Shown here in pieces: positions 18,212-27,983 of a stretch of 64,000 bases of DNA. Made by a program: the position numbers and the translations under genes. Positions within the stretch are counted from its first letter, which is position 1, and each line of letters opens with the position of its first letter. Origin of the DNA: Myxococcales bacterium (lineage in GTDB: Bacteria; Myxococcota_A; Bradymonadia; UBA7976; UBA1532); the NCBI GenBank assembly GCA_002731825.1, contig PCCS01000069.1:1-64000 (forward strand). Reading direction: 5' to 3'. The notes beneath the pieces are model-generated. The model saw only the letters and a list, made by a program, of their open reading frames with translations, was not told where the DNA came from and ran no database searches.

Positions 18212-19408
18212 CTAAGCGTCATGATATCCTTTTGTATGGTTAGAGCCCGTCGGTGAGTCGACCACATGCGCTCCGGCGGAGGCTCTACAGACATAAATGC
18301 TTGGGTCCAGCTCTGTGGCTTTTTGGTAGGCATCAAGTACGCCTGATTTGACATCGTCGACCAGGTCTTTTGGAACTAAAGCGACAACGCAGCCTCCAAA
18401 ACCACCGCCGGTCATTCGAACTCCACCTCGCTCGCCGATGATGGTGTCTATGCAGTCGACGAGTATGTCGATTTGCTCGACGGTCACTTCAAAATCATCG
18501 CGCAGGGAACGATGGGATTCTGCCATTAATCTGGACAGTTGATCCAGCGCGCCTGCACGGAGATGGTCACAGCTCGCCAAGGTCCGGGCGTTCTCCGTGA
18601 CAACATGCCTGGCGCGTCTGAATACACGGTCGTCTACGGTCAGTGCCAGGGTCTTTAAATCAGAGTCATCCGCATCACGCAACGCGGGTAAATTAAGTGC
18701 GAGTGCGGCTCGTTCGCATTCCTGTCTCCGGGTGTTGTATTCACTTTCGACCAGGCCGCGGCGAACATTTGAGTTTACGATGACAATCTCGGTTCCACTT
18801 GGGATTTGAACGGCCTCGATGGATAGATCTCTACAGTCGATGAGCAGGGCATGACCCACCCGACCTGCCGCGGACGCAAGCTGATCCATAATGCCGCATT
18901 GGCACCCGACGAAATCGTTTTCAGCACGTTGGCTGAATTGAGCTAATTGCACCGCGGTCAAACCCAATTGAGCGGTCTCATTTAGCATCAGTGTCATCGC
19001 TACTTGTAGCGACGCAGAACTGCTTAAACCGGCACCCTGCGGTACGTCTCCCGCGATGAAAATGTCGAGTCCGTTCAATGGGTAGTTTAGGTCTAACAGG
19101 ACTGAGAAAACACCTTTGACATAGTCGGACCACGGCGCATTTTGATCTCTCTCGAGCGGTGCCTGAAGGTCGAAGCAAACGGTCTGTTCAGCATAGTCTA
19201 ATGCGGTTGCAGTCACCTGTTGATCCGAGCGTAGCCGGGCGGCCACGACCGTGCCATAATCGATGGCGCAGGGCAGCACGAATCCATCATTATAATCGGT
19301 GTGTTCGCCGATGAGATTGACCCGTCCTGGGGCAAAAACGACGAAGGGCATGCTCTCGCCAGTCTGTTTGAGAGCAAACGTCTGGATTTTTTCGATTAAG
19401 TGCTTCAT
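18212..19408 (-). CDS. galK: Galactokinase
   Basis: 398 residues from the ATG at 19408, which overlaps the galT stop by 4 bp (ATGA); the upstream frame to 19438 is rejected for that reason. It carries the galactokinase signature [16 protein letters not shown] (about 24-39), the GHMP ATP loop as [10 protein letters not shown], and [13 protein letters not shown] near the C-terminus. It phosphorylates alpha-D-galactose to galactose-1-phosphate with ATP in the cytoplasm. Overlap with galT implies translational coupling within the Leloir operon. Confidence 0.96.
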   Translation of the reverse strand: MKHLIEKIQTFALKQTGESMPFVVFAPGRVNLIGEHTDYNDGFVLPCAIDYGTVVAARLRSDQQVTATALDYAEQTVCFDLQAPLERDQNAPWSDYVKGVFSVLLDLNYPLNGLDIFIAGDVPQGAGLSSSASLQVAMTLMLNETAQLGLTAVQLAQFSQRAENDFVGCQCGIMDQLASAAGRVGHALLIDCRDLSIEAVQIPSGTEIVIVNSNVRRGLVESEYNTRRQECERAALALNLPALRDADDSDLKTLALTVDDRVFRRARHVVTENARTLASCDHLRAGALDQLSRLMAESHRSLRDDFEVTVEQIDILVDCIDTIIGERGGVRMTGGGFGGCVVALVPKDLVDDVKSGVLDAYQKATELDPSIYVCRASAGAHVVDSPTGSNHTKGYHDA

Positions 19409-20445
19409 TGCGATTCCAAGTAATGCACCGTTGGGCAATTTCGCAGTCGTTCGGCGGCCTGCTCGGCCGTTAAATCTCGTTGACTTTCCGACAAGAGTTC
19501 AAAACCAACCATGAACTTCTTGACGGTCGCTGACCTCAGCAAGGGCGGATAGAAATGTGCATGCAATTGCCAATGGTCGTGTCCAGGGCCGTGGGGTGCT
19601 CCGTGCCAACCCATGGAGTATGGAAACGAGGTGTTAAACAAATTATCGTACCGAGTGCAGAGCGTCTTGAGAGTCTCGGCGAGGGCATGGGTCTCTATGT
19701 CGGACAGCCGGTTTAGGTGGGCAATGTGTCTCTTTTTTGGCAAGACCAGCGTTTCAAATGGCCAAACAGCCCAAAAGGGAACAAGGGCGATCCAATGGTC
19801 GTTTTCGAAGACTGTGCGTTGTCCGTTAGCTGATTCTCGTCTTGCATAATCCAAAAGCATTGGTCGTGCATGGTCTTTGAAATAAACCCGCTGCTGTCTG
19901 TCCTCTTTCTGTGCCTCTGTCGGCAAACAATCTGTTGCCCAAATTTGCCCGTGTGGGTGAGGGTTCGAACAGCCCATCGCAGCCCCTTTGTTCTCAAACA
20001 CTTGAACCCACTTAAAAGCGTCACCGAGTGAGCTCACTTCTTGAGACCATAGATGGATGACCTGGATAATTTCGTCCGTTGATAAGAGTGGAAGCGTCTT
20101 ACTGTGATCCGGCGAATAACAGATGACGCGACAAGTGCCGTTGACGTGTTTGCTCTTGAACAGCGGATCGGAACTTTCGGGGATCTGGGGCGTGTTATCC
20201 AACAAGGCTCTAAAGTCATTTTCAAAAACGAAGGGCCCAGTGTAATTGGGATTCCTCTGGCCGCTGGCTCGCAGATTACCGGGACACAAGTAGCAGGTTT
20301 CATCATAGGGGTCGTGCTGCACTGTGCTTGGCGGCTCGGTGGCACCCTGCCACGGTCGCTTGGCGCGATGCGGAGAGACTAGAACCCAGTCTCCGGTAAG
20401 CGGATTGTATCGCCGATGTGGGTGTTCTGTGGGATCAAAGTCCAT
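19405..20445 (-). CDS. galT: Galactose-1-phosphate uridylyltransferase
   Basis: 346 residues. The N-terminus [25 protein letters not shown] and the active-site [10 protein letters not shown] are diagnostic of GalT; the second His of HPH is the uridylylated nucleophile. CYLCPGN early in the protein and [11 protein letters not shown] late are further family marks, the first with zinc-binding cysteines. It swaps galactose-1-phosphate and UDP-glucose to give UDP-galactose and glucose-1-phosphate. It starts 3 bp after the galE stop and overlaps galK by 4 bp. Confidence 0.96.
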   Translation of the reverse strand: MDFDPTEHPHRRYNPLTGDWVLVSPHRAKRPWQGATEPPSTVQHDPYDETCYLCPGNLRASGQRNPNYTGPFVFENDFRALLDNTPQIPESSDPLFKSKHVNGTCRVICYSPDHSKTLPLLSTDEIIQVIHLWSQEVSSLGDAFKWVQVFENKGAAMGCSNPHPHGQIWATDCLPTEAQKEDRQQRVYFKDHARPMLLDYARRESANGQRTVFENDHWIALVPFWAVWPFETLVLPKKRHIAHLNRLSDIETHALAETLKTLCTRYDNLFNTSFPYSMGWHGAPHGPGHDHWQLHAHFYPPLLRSATVKKFMVGFELLSESQRDLTAEQAAERLRNCPTVHYLESQ

Positions 20446-20448
20446 CGG

Positions 20449-21459
20449 TTAATCCGGATACCCTTGGGGATTCATCGACTGCCATTTCCATGCATCGGAA
20501 ACCATATCTAAAAGCCCCCGTTCCGCTCTCCAATTCAGTGCGCCATTAGCCAGGCTTGGGTCTGCCCAGCAGGCGGCAATATCCCCTGGTCGACGAGGGG
20601 CGAACCGATAAGGAATCTCTCGTTCGGAGGCTTTTGCAAAAGCGTTGCGCATCTCTAAGACGCTGACCCCATGGCCTGTTCCTAAGTTGTAGACGTAGCG
20701 CCCTGCTTGGTCATGGTGTGCATTTAGGGCGGCTAGATGCCCAAGAGACAGGTCGACGACATGAATATAATCTCGAATGCCTGTGCCATCCCGGGTTGGG
20801 TAGTCGTTACCAAAAACACTCAGCTCGGGCAGTTTACCAATCGCGACCTGCGAAATGTATGGCATCAGATTGTTGGGTATCCCATTTGGGTCTTCCCCAA
20901 TCCGTCCGGATGGATGAGCCCCGACGGGGTTAAAATAACGGAGTAGGGTCACGCTCAACTTAGGATCCGCTTGAGCTAAGTCAGATAGAATTTGCTCGAC
21001 CATCAGTTTCGACCAGCCATATGGATTGGTCGCACTGAGCGGGAAATCTTCTGTGATCGGGACTGTACTCGGATCACCGTAGACGGTCGCGGAGCTGCTG
21101 AACACGATTGTTTTGACACCCGTCGCATCCATGGCGCGAGCGAGGGAGAGTGTCCCACTGACGTTTGTTTCGTAGTAATCAGCTGGAATTTGAGTTGATT
21201 CTCCGACGGCCTTCAGTCCGGCAAAATGAATGACCGCCTGGCACTGTTGCGACAAGAGATTACTGACCAGTGAGGTGTCCCGAATATCGCCTTTGACAAA
21301 CTCCAGAGGTCCGGCGGCCAGTTCTCGGATTCGATGGATTGCTGCATGTTTACTGTTCGACAAATTATCCAAGACCACCAGCTCATGACCGGCGTTGAGA
21401 AGCTCCACACACGTATGACTGCCGATATAACCAGCACCTCCAGTGATGAGAATCTTCAT
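20449..21459 (-). CDS. galE: UDP-glucose 4-epimerase
   Basis: 336 residues from the ATG at 21459. I chose this start because the Rossmann strand and ITGGAGYIGSHTCVELL begin at once and the longer frame to 21609 would overlap the upstream barrel gene. Ser in FSSSATVYG and YGWSK form the catalytic Ser-Tyr-Lys set, and the size matches GalE. With NAD it interconverts UDP-galactose and UDP-glucose, regenerating the donor for GalT and supplying UDP-galactose for polysaccharides. It starts 43 bp after the barrel gene and ends 3 bp before galT. Confidence 0.95.
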   Translation of the reverse strand: MKILITGGAGYIGSHTCVELLNAGHELVVLDNLSNSKHAAIHRIRELAAGPLEFVKGDIRDTSLVSNLLSQQCQAVIHFAGLKAVGESTQIPADYYETNVSGTLSLARAMDATGVKTIVFSSSATVYGDPSTVPITEDFPLSATNPYGWSKLMVEQILSDLAQADPKLSVTLLRYFNPVGAHPSGRIGEDPNGIPNNLMPYISQVAIGKLPELSVFGNDYPTRDGTGIRDYIHVVDLSLGHLAALNAHHDQAGRYVYNLGTGHGVSVLEMRNAFAKASEREIPYRFAPRRPGDIAACWADPSLANGALNWRAERGLLDMVSDAWKWQSMNPQGYPD

Positions 21460-21502
21460 GACGCCTCCCCGGGCTGATTCTGTCTCTGTTGCATGAGATG
21501 CA

Positions 21503-22858
21503 TCAGAATTGGGCTTGAAGGCCGGTCGCCAATCCATAGAGATAATCAGTTGATTGGCGGTCGATATCGTTGATGAACGCAGCGGCGGCCTCACCCGGCA
21601 AGAAGGCAAAACCCGACAAAAATACCGATAGAGTTTGACTCATTTTCAGCGTGTTGTTCAAGGCCAGCTCGGTCCCCACATACGTGTTACCAAATGATCG
21701 TTTTTCATTGAGCGTTGTTCCCGTGCCGACGACGAAACCCAGTTCGTAGTCATTTGTCACGCCGTAGCCGACGGATAAATCGGCGACCATCAACCCTGCG
21801 GGGTTGACGATAAATGCACCCCAAAAGGTCCCCATTGATTCATCTAAGTTATCGTAGCGATCTCTGGTTTCGTCTTCGGTCAAAACCCGCGTACGACTGT
21901 TGTTTTTTGCTGAGCCAATGAATGCGAGCTGACTCTGGTTTCCATGATGGTCATCATCGGGAGACAAAGCGAATACATTGACGCCAAGGGTCAATCGGCC
22001 CATCCGTCGGGTTCCACCGGCTTGCACCGCGCTGCCCATCAGTCTGACATCTCGATTGCCTACACCCCCGCCATGCCATTGGCCGAATTGACCGAGGATA
22101 TGAAACCATGCCTCGTAGTCTTTGGCGTCAATGCGAAGTCCGGCCACTGCAGTTGACAACATCAAGGGTCGACCGATGGACTGTTGATCAAAGCGACTGT
22201 AGACAGCGGAATCAATCTCGAAACCCGGCTTGAACTCAAACTGATAGGTGCCCCCAAAGACAAATGAATCGGTCAGGAAGTTATCTGAAGCGACATCTAA
22301 CCCTTCGTAAGCCGTCTCAGGCAATTGAGCTGCAAGCAAGGTGAAGCGATGTGCTTGCAGGCGCACACTGAATTGAACCGCGCCCGCAAAATGATCGAGA
22401 AATAAGCGGCTTGGGTCCGCGATTCTCTGGTAGCCCACTTTGAGCTCGTAGGCCTCGTCTTGCCAGTTGACCCAAATCTCTTTATGACGCGCCGACAGGC
22501 CGTTTTGTTCCGGCGCTAAGAATTGATTGGGCAGCCCTGGGTCATTTCGACTCCACCCATTCCAGCCCAACTCAATTCGATAGACCAGTTCAATGTTGTC
22601 TTTATTCTTGAGCTTGAGGGTTGGAGAGAAAAAGGTCGCAACCTGACCTTGGCTTTGGCCGTCGACATCGTAATACCGCGGCGTCGAATCAAAGTCCGTA
22701 TCATTCCGCAGATGTAAAATCGTCGAGAAGTCAGCGTTCAATGAGACACAGGGATGACCGGTTTGCCCGCAGTCCATCGACTTTTGACTGAGAGCCGGCT
22801 GACACCAGAATACGCTCATGAGACTGAGGAGAATGCACTTGATGATCGACTGATTCAT
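21503..22858 (-). CDS. Outer-membrane beta-barrel protein (porin-like)
   Basis: 451 residues. It has a signal peptide (MNQSIIKCILLSLMSVFWCQPALS) and alternating hydrophobic/polar strands throughout, for example FFSPTLKLKNKDNIELVYRIELGW, EIWVNWQDEAYELKVGYQRI and AVQFSVRLQAHRFTLLAAQL. The chain ends in aromatic-type AT-GLQAQF, with the C-terminal Phe that BAM substrates show. It resembles alginate-export or substrate-specific porins without a clear family match. Its start overlaps the GH5 gene stop by 4 bp (22855-22858), so it is coupled to the hydrolase and is the likely outer-membrane entry route for released galactosides. Confidence 0.82.
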   Translation of the reverse strand: MNQSIIKCILLSLMSVFWCQPALSQKSMDCGQTGHPCVSLNADFSTILHLRNDTDFDSTPRYYDVDGQSQGQVATFFSPTLKLKNKDNIELVYRIELGWNGWSRNDPGLPNQFLAPEQNGLSARHKEIWVNWQDEAYELKVGYQRIADPSRLFLDHFAGAVQFSVRLQAHRFTLLAAQLPETAYEGLDVASDNFLTDSFVFGGTYQFEFKPGFEIDSAVYSRFDQQSIGRPLMLSTAVAGLRIDAKDYEAWFHILGQFGQWHGGGVGNRDVRLMGSAVQAGGTRRMGRLTLGVNVFALSPDDDHHGNQSQLAFIGSAKNNSRTRVLTEDETRDRYDNLDESMGTFWGAFIVNPAGLMVADLSVGYGVTNDYELGFVVGTGTTLNEKRSFGNTYVGTELALNNTLKMSQTLSVFLSGFAFLPGEAAAAFINDIDRQSTDYLYGLATGLQAQF

Positions 22859-25680
22859 TGTGACACCTCCACTGGAAAAGAGCCCGGCTGATGGCCGATT
22901 AGGACGCTCTCTTCATCGAAGAAATAGGCCCAATCCAGCGCCTCCCGAATCGTACTTCGCGGTTGGATGTGAAGACGGTGATTTGTTTTCGGGGCATCGG
23001 CGCTGGGGTACCAATAGAGAATTTGTCGTTCGTGATCGAAGAAGGCTGATCCGTCGCTGAGCCATACATAGAACCCATTGGGATATTGTCGCCTGGGTAC
23101 AAAAACTTCCGTTGGTTCATCTGATTCTCGACGCTGCATGCGCAGCTCATAGTCTCCCGTTGGTCTGGGCACGCCTTGCACCGGATCCCAGAAATGATAT
23201 TGGCTGACAAAGTGCTGCGTGATGAGCTTCCCGCTCGTGGCACGAGCATAGGGTCTGACGAACGCCGGCCAAGCTCGAGGCTCTCCATCAGGCCCTATGA
23301 CTGAAAAGTCTTCATGGTTCCAGTCCTCGCCGTATTTCGCGTCATTGGTGGCTGAAAAGCACCAGACCATATTGCCTAAACCGAGTTCTTCGAAGGCCTC
23401 ATAGTAGCTGTTGAGGACGTGAGCGCTGATCTCTTTTGCTTGGGCTGGGTCCAAGTCTTTTTCACGAAGCCGCAGATTGAAATAGGTCCCGAACTCGCCA
23501 AACACGATGGGCATATTTCCAAGCCAGGTCGGTGCCTCCTCCATGTGCTTGCGCAAGGGCTCGGTAAAATCACGATATAACCATTCATCTGAATTAAACT
23601 GTCTTGGTTGCGAATTAATCCCCAATTGCGGGTAAATATCTGGATACCAATGAGGTGCAAAAACCAGTTGGTCGATGCCCTTTGGTCTGGTCAGGGGTTG
23701 ATCCCAAAACTGCATCGGACCGGTAATCATGCGGATACTCGTCGCCGGTTCGAACCAGATTATCGCGTTGGGGTCCTCACCTTGAATCGCTTGCCCCACC
23801 GTCTCATAGAACGGCTGCAAGTGATTCTGTTCGAAGCCAAAGTTTATGCCCAAGGCTGCACCTGTCGCGACTTCATCGAGACCCCATTGGTACATGGTGT
23901 ACGGGTGCGCGTCGGTGGGCAGAAGTTGAAGTCCTTTGATAAGAGAAAAGATCTCGCCACCTAATTCGGCACCAAGAAATGAAATGACCGTGTCTTCGAA
24001 ACGGGCTCCATAAAGCACCAAGGGATTCTCTGTCGCCGGTTTATCGGTCAGACTCCGGCACCACTTGGTTGGCCCTGAGGGTTGATCGCTGCCGTCAAGA
24101 CCGCGCTCGTCAATACACTCAAACTGAAGGCCGGCAACGCCACTGAGTCGCTCATAGGCATCTTCGGGCAGCTCGCCCTCCTCCAGGAGATCCTCAGGAA
24201 GGCATGTAGGCCATTGCTCGCTATCTGGGTCGCAGCCTTCGGGCAGCATACAATCGACGGGGGCCGCACATTCATCGGGCAGGCCGACAAGCTGTTTGAA
24301 AACCCCGCCCAGCGCCATCATCAAGAAGACGCCGACAGGTTCATTGATAACGTCGTAGCCAATCACATTATCGAAGCTTTTTGCCCTCTTTGCCAACTCG
24401 AGAAATGACCCTATGTAGTGTCCTTGCAGATATGTTTTCAGGTCGGGGGCCTGTGCGTTCGTCGCATCGGTTTTTCGCTTAGTTAGACCATCATCATCAA
24501 CGACAAGATTGGGGAAGATGGTATCACCGGCGAACAGGGCAGCGAACGACCGGTCAACGTCTAGGGATAACAAACCCGATGCAATCCATGGCGTCAGCGG
24601 CAGAATATCGCTGGTCTCATTGACTTCAAATCGGGTCTCTGGCGCACTGTCCAAGATATCTGGCAGCCAAGGCGGGACACCGCCGCCCGGGTCGAATCTT
24701 TCCAGCAATGATTGAAGCGTACCCAAAAGCCCCAGATTCAAAGACCCGTCCCGATTGGTCAGTCCCCCGATGCCACGAAACATACCCCAGTATTTCGAAC
24801 TCATTTTCTTTTCTGGCAGCGCGGTTTGAACGACCCATCTAGGGGCGCCATGTCCGCGGACCCAATCCGTATACGGTGGGAACAACGAAAGGATGGTGTG
24901 ATCGAGAGTCCCTGGGATGGCATCCAACGTCTCGCCTGCATCTCGATAGCTTGGGCTCTCGTTATAATAGGTCATGATGTGGCGGCTAAAAATGTCTTGG
25001 TGCATGTCGACGAGTACGTAGATGCCGTAGTCGCGTGCTTTGGCGATGAGCGCCTCGTAATAAGCCAAATACTCCAGGTCATAGCATTCGTCGGTGTAGC
25101 GTTCACTGGTTTTGCAAATCTCGCTATTTGGACGATACGGTTGAATGGACTCCCAGTTGGTAATCAGTCTAACCGAATTAAAGCCGAGAGATGCCATCTG
25201 ACCAAACCATCGATCTGCCTCGTCCAGTGGAAACGGGCTGGCCAGATAGTCGACGGTACAGGTGTCGCTGTCTGTGCATACACTGCCGTCGGGTCCAGTC
25301 TCCAAACAGTCTGATGGAATTGGCATTTCGTTTAAGCAGTCAACCCGGTCTGTATCGACGAGTGGATAGCGCGACGGCCGTGTGCGTTCAGCCATCGGAT
25401 CGTCGTCTCCGCCGATCTTGATGTGGTCTTCGCTGGGTGGTGCTTTATGAGACCCACTGACATTAATGCCTTTGATTTGAACATACCGTCCGTACGCATC
25501 CATAAGATGGGGTCTTTGGTGTGATACCGTCTCCGGTCCGTCGACACGAGGCGTCTCGATGCGCGGTGTCGTCACTCGGCTTGTTAGTCTGTCCGCGACA
25601 CCGGCATAGTCTGTTTTATCTCCGCTGCATCCGGCCAGGGCAAGACCACTTGCAATCAATAGGCTCACACGTAATTTCAT
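22855..25680 (-). CDS. GH5 endoglycoceramidase-like lipoprotein
   Basis: 941 residues from the ATG at 25680, with MKLRVSLLIASGLALAGC as a lipoprotein signal. The TIM barrel begins with YVQIKGINVSGSHK. It has VLVDMHQDIFSR, the proton donor in GYDVINEP and the nucleophile in IVFGEFGTYF, all as in GH5 endoglycosylceramidases. A C-terminal beta-sandwich (about 800-941; PTEVFVPRRQYPNG) matches the usual tail of that group. Large Cys-containing inserts between the early strands make it longer than the known enzymes. Such enzymes cut the glycan-ceramide bond of glycosphingolipids or related galactolipids. Placement with alpha-galactosidase and the Leloir genes suggests a galactose-bearing glycoconjugate as target; the exact substrate is unproven. 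Confidence 0.88.
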   Translation of the reverse strand: MKLRVSLLIASGLALAGCSGDKTDYAGVADRLTSRVTTPRIETPRVDGPETVSHQRPHLMDAYGRYVQIKGINVSGSHKAPPSEDHIKIGGDDDPMAERTRPSRYPLVDTDRVDCLNEMPIPSDCLETGPDGSVCTDSDTCTVDYLASPFPLDEADRWFGQMASLGFNSVRLITNWESIQPYRPNSEICKTSERYTDECYDLEYLAYYEALIAKARDYGIYVLVDMHQDIFSRHIMTYYNESPSYRDAGETLDAIPGTLDHTILSLFPPYTDWVRGHGAPRWVVQTALPEKKMSSKYWGMFRGIGGLTNRDGSLNLGLLGTLQSLLERFDPGGGVPPWLPDILDSAPETRFEVNETSDILPLTPWIASGLLSLDVDRSFAALFAGDTIFPNLVVDDDGLTKRKTDATNAQAPDLKTYLQGHYIGSFLELAKRAKSFDNVIGYDVINEPVGVFLMMALGGVFKQLVGLPDECAAPVDCMLPEGCDPDSEQWPTCLPEDLLEEGELPEDAYERLSGVAGLQFECIDERGLDGSDQPSGPTKWCRSLTDKPATENPLVLYGARFEDTVISFLGAELGGEIFSLIKGLQLLPTDAHPYTMYQWGLDEVATGAALGINFGFEQNHLQPFYETVGQAIQGEDPNAIIWFEPATSIRMITGPMQFWDQPLTRPKGIDQLVFAPHWYPDIYPQLGINSQPRQFNSDEWLYRDFTEPLRKHMEEAPTWLGNMPIVFGEFGTYFNLRLREKDLDPAQAKEISAHVLNSYYEAFEELGLGNMVWCFSATNDAKYGEDWNHEDFSVIGPDGEPRAWPAFVRPYARATSGKLITQHFVSQYHFWDPVQGVPRPTGDYELRMQRRESDEPTEVFVPRRQYPNGFYVWLSDGSAFFDHERQILYWYPSADAPKTNHRLHIQPRSTIREALDWAYFFDEESVLIGHQPGSFPVEVSQ

Positions 25681-25751
25681 GACTTGTTCCACTCCCTTTG
25701 CCACCTCGACACGCTTTACTTACCAAAGCTGGGTTTTCAGGACATCTCTTT

Positions 25752-27728
25752 TCATTGTGTGTCGTCAATCATCACCGCTGACCGCGCATCGATCTCGACG
25801 GATCCGAAGGCCGCTGACTCGTCTGTCCAATTGATCCAAATTTGTCGATCATTCGGCAGTGTCCATCGAGTGGGTACAGCATGTCGACTACGGGATGACA
25901 GTTGGTCGCTCAGTGCACTGACCAGTGAATCTGGAATCATCTCGGGCATTGGGTCCGGTCTAGCGGGTACGCCCGCCAAGGCAGTCTCTATGACCTCAGG
26001 TTTCAGCCAAGGTAAGCGCGTAGGGTCCAAGTTTCTCAAATCGTCTGATAGGAATAAAGCACCGCCTGAGAAGGCAGCAGCCCAGCTCCCTGTAACCACC
26101 TCAGTTTGTGAAAGCGTTCTCAGAATGGGTGGGTCACCATCGCACAGGAGCGTCAGGCAATAGGGCCAGCGTGCGGCGATTGTGCGGCCGACGTTTGGGA
26201 CGAAAAACCAGCTGGCGTCAAATGCACCAACGGCGACATCCGGGCCGACTCGCCATGCATCGATGTACTCGAATCCCGCGATTGGCGGAGAGCCGACGCT
26301 CAGTAAAATCGTATTTGGGCCAGCGGCCTGTCGGATGATCTGCAGTGCCATGTTGTATGACTCGATTGCAGATCTGTTTTCGTGTCGCGGCGCTTCATAA
26401 GTGCCGGCGAAGAGAAAGTCGATTTTTAAGAGGTCGAAGCCTTTTGATACAACTGACTCGATCACCTGGGTGAGATGGGCTGCCGCATCGGGATGGGTCA
26501 CATCCAATATTTTCATCGGACCCTGAGTCAGGTGAGTATAGGTTGTATCTGCGATAAACCAGTCCGGCTTTTCGGTGGTCAGTGGGACGTCCTCATGGAC
26601 CAGTAAGGGGGCAAGCCAGATCCCCGTTTCGAATCCGTCCGCCTTCAAATCGGTCGCGAGCTGCTCTAAGCCCGATGGAAACTTCTCGTTTGCTGTCCAA
26701 TCCCCCCAGGCTTTTTGCCACCCATCATCGATGACAATTCTAAACGCCTCCTCATGGGCTGGCAGCACAGTCCGAAGATAGTCTCCGGCCAAAATCGCAT
26801 TGGCTCTTATGGCCTCCTCATCGACGGTATCCCAAAGCTCATACCACGAGTTCCAACCCGCTTCCGGTTTTGCCAGACTTGTTGCTCGATGGGGAAGGGC
26901 AGCTCCATAGCTTTCGAGGGCGTTGTTGACATCCGAATCTAAGGCGACGAACACCGTTTCATTGACGACGGTTTCCTCAGCCCCCATGGCGATGGTCTCG
27001 TCTATGCCGCCGCTGGTGACCATCACGCTTAGATCTGGTGATTGTCCGCTGACGGTAATCCATGTCTTGAAAAGGCGAGCCGTCGTTGTGCCCACAACCA
27101 AGGAGGTGTCCGCTTTTACGAACGTGTGCCACCATGAATTGGCCGTTCCTAGCCGAATGACCTCGGCATCGCTTCTCGCTCGAAGTGCGCTCTTCAACTC
27201 AATATCCGATACGCTGATGGGGATTTGTATAACGCCGCTTTGAGACCAAGATTGGTATCCATTTGACAACCACGCCTTGGCATCAGTCATGGTCGCCGAT
27301 CCGTTGAGTCGAACACCACCGAATGATTGAGGCCGATTTGCCGTATATGTCGACGAGACTGTTCGTGCACCGAGTGTGTATTGAATTGTACCCGCGTCGG
27401 CCAGGTTGCAGACGATGATGTCGTCTGTCCGTTCACAGGCGTCGGCCTCCACCCAAACCGAATCAATATTAACGCTTGGTGCAAAGCGAATATCTGCCGT
27501 CTCACACGTCAATGCGATGGTGTTTGACTCAAGGACAAAGCCCGCGGACCGACAGTCAACTGGTGTGACCATGCGTCCATCTGACCCTCCATCGGGCTGT
27601 GTTACAACCATGTCATCTTGTTCGTCGTCAGCGGCACCAGAGGTTGAGGTTTCCGTGGGCTGACAGCCCAAGAAAAATAGAACGATCGCCAGGTGCGCCA
27701 CGATCGTTTGCGCCATGCGTATAGTCAT
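25752..27728 (-). CDS. Alpha-galactosidase lipoprotein (GH36/melibiase-like)
   Basis: 658 residues from the ATG at 27728, which has a GGGGGTGGG Shine-Dalgarno; the ATG at 27743 lacks one. The N-terminus MTIRMAQTIVAHLAIVLFFLGC is a lipoprotein signal. An Asp-rich linker and a beta-sandwich precede the catalytic (beta/alpha)8 domain, which has GWNSWYELWD, VIDDGWQ, TGIWLAPLLVHED, LLKIDFLF with the nucleophile Asp and DAWRVGPDV with the acid/base Asp. It should release terminal alpha-galactose from oligosaccharides or glycolipids outside the cytoplasmic membrane. As first gene of the galactoside operon it is the likely supplier of galactose; gap to GH5 is 71 bp. Confidence 0.92.
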   Translation of the reverse strand: MTIRMAQTIVAHLAIVLFFLGCQPTETSTSGAADDEQDDMVVTQPDGGSDGRMVTPVDCRSAGFVLESNTIALTCETADIRFAPSVNIDSVWVEADACERTDDIIVCNLADAGTIQYTLGARTVSSTYTANRPQSFGGVRLNGSATMTDAKAWLSNGYQSWSQSGVIQIPISVSDIELKSALRARSDAEVIRLGTANSWWHTFVKADTSLVVGTTTARLFKTWITVSGQSPDLSVMVTSGGIDETIAMGAEETVVNETVFVALDSDVNNALESYGAALPHRATSLAKPEAGWNSWYELWDTVDEEAIRANAILAGDYLRTVLPAHEEAFRIVIDDGWQKAWGDWTANEKFPSGLEQLATDLKADGFETGIWLAPLLVHEDVPLTTEKPDWFIADTTYTHLTQGPMKILDVTHPDAAAHLTQVIESVVSKGFDLLKIDFLFAGTYEAPRHENRSAIESYNMALQIIRQAAGPNTILLSVGSPPIAGFEYIDAWRVGPDVAVGAFDASWFFVPNVGRTIAARWPYCLTLLCDGDPPILRTLSQTEVVTGSWAAAFSGGALFLSDDLRNLDPTRLPWLKPEVIETALAGVPARPDPMPEMIPDSLVSALSDQLSSRSRHAVPTRWTLPNDRQIWINWTDESAAFGSVEIDARSAVMIDDTQ

Positions 27729-27901
27729 GCAGCCCACCCCCATTGTTTTATATCTTACGATTGGTAGTTTTCTTATGCCTGATTAATGCCGTCTCAGCAA
27801 GTCTCTGTGTCGATTTGCCAACAATCGAATGAGTTTACAGCTTGTGTATTCTAAACCTGCGGCTAAAGCTGTACCATTTCTCTGAGGGCGTATCTGGTAT
27901 G

Positions 27902-27914
27902 CTGAGTAACTCAG
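27902..27914. promoter_or_regulatory. Small palindrome between the galactoside operon and glgC
   Basis: CTGAG-TAA-CTCAG is a perfect 5+3+5 inverted repeat, about 70 bp before the glgC start and just after a TATGCT that could be a -10 box. It could be half of a repressor site shared by the divergent units, but a 5-bp arm is short and could be chance. Confidence 0.25.
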
Positions 27915-27983
27915 GATGGTGTCGACGTCTCTCCCAATCAATCGAGCGCCTTTGATGAGAAGGTGAGAGGACCGGGTAATTCT

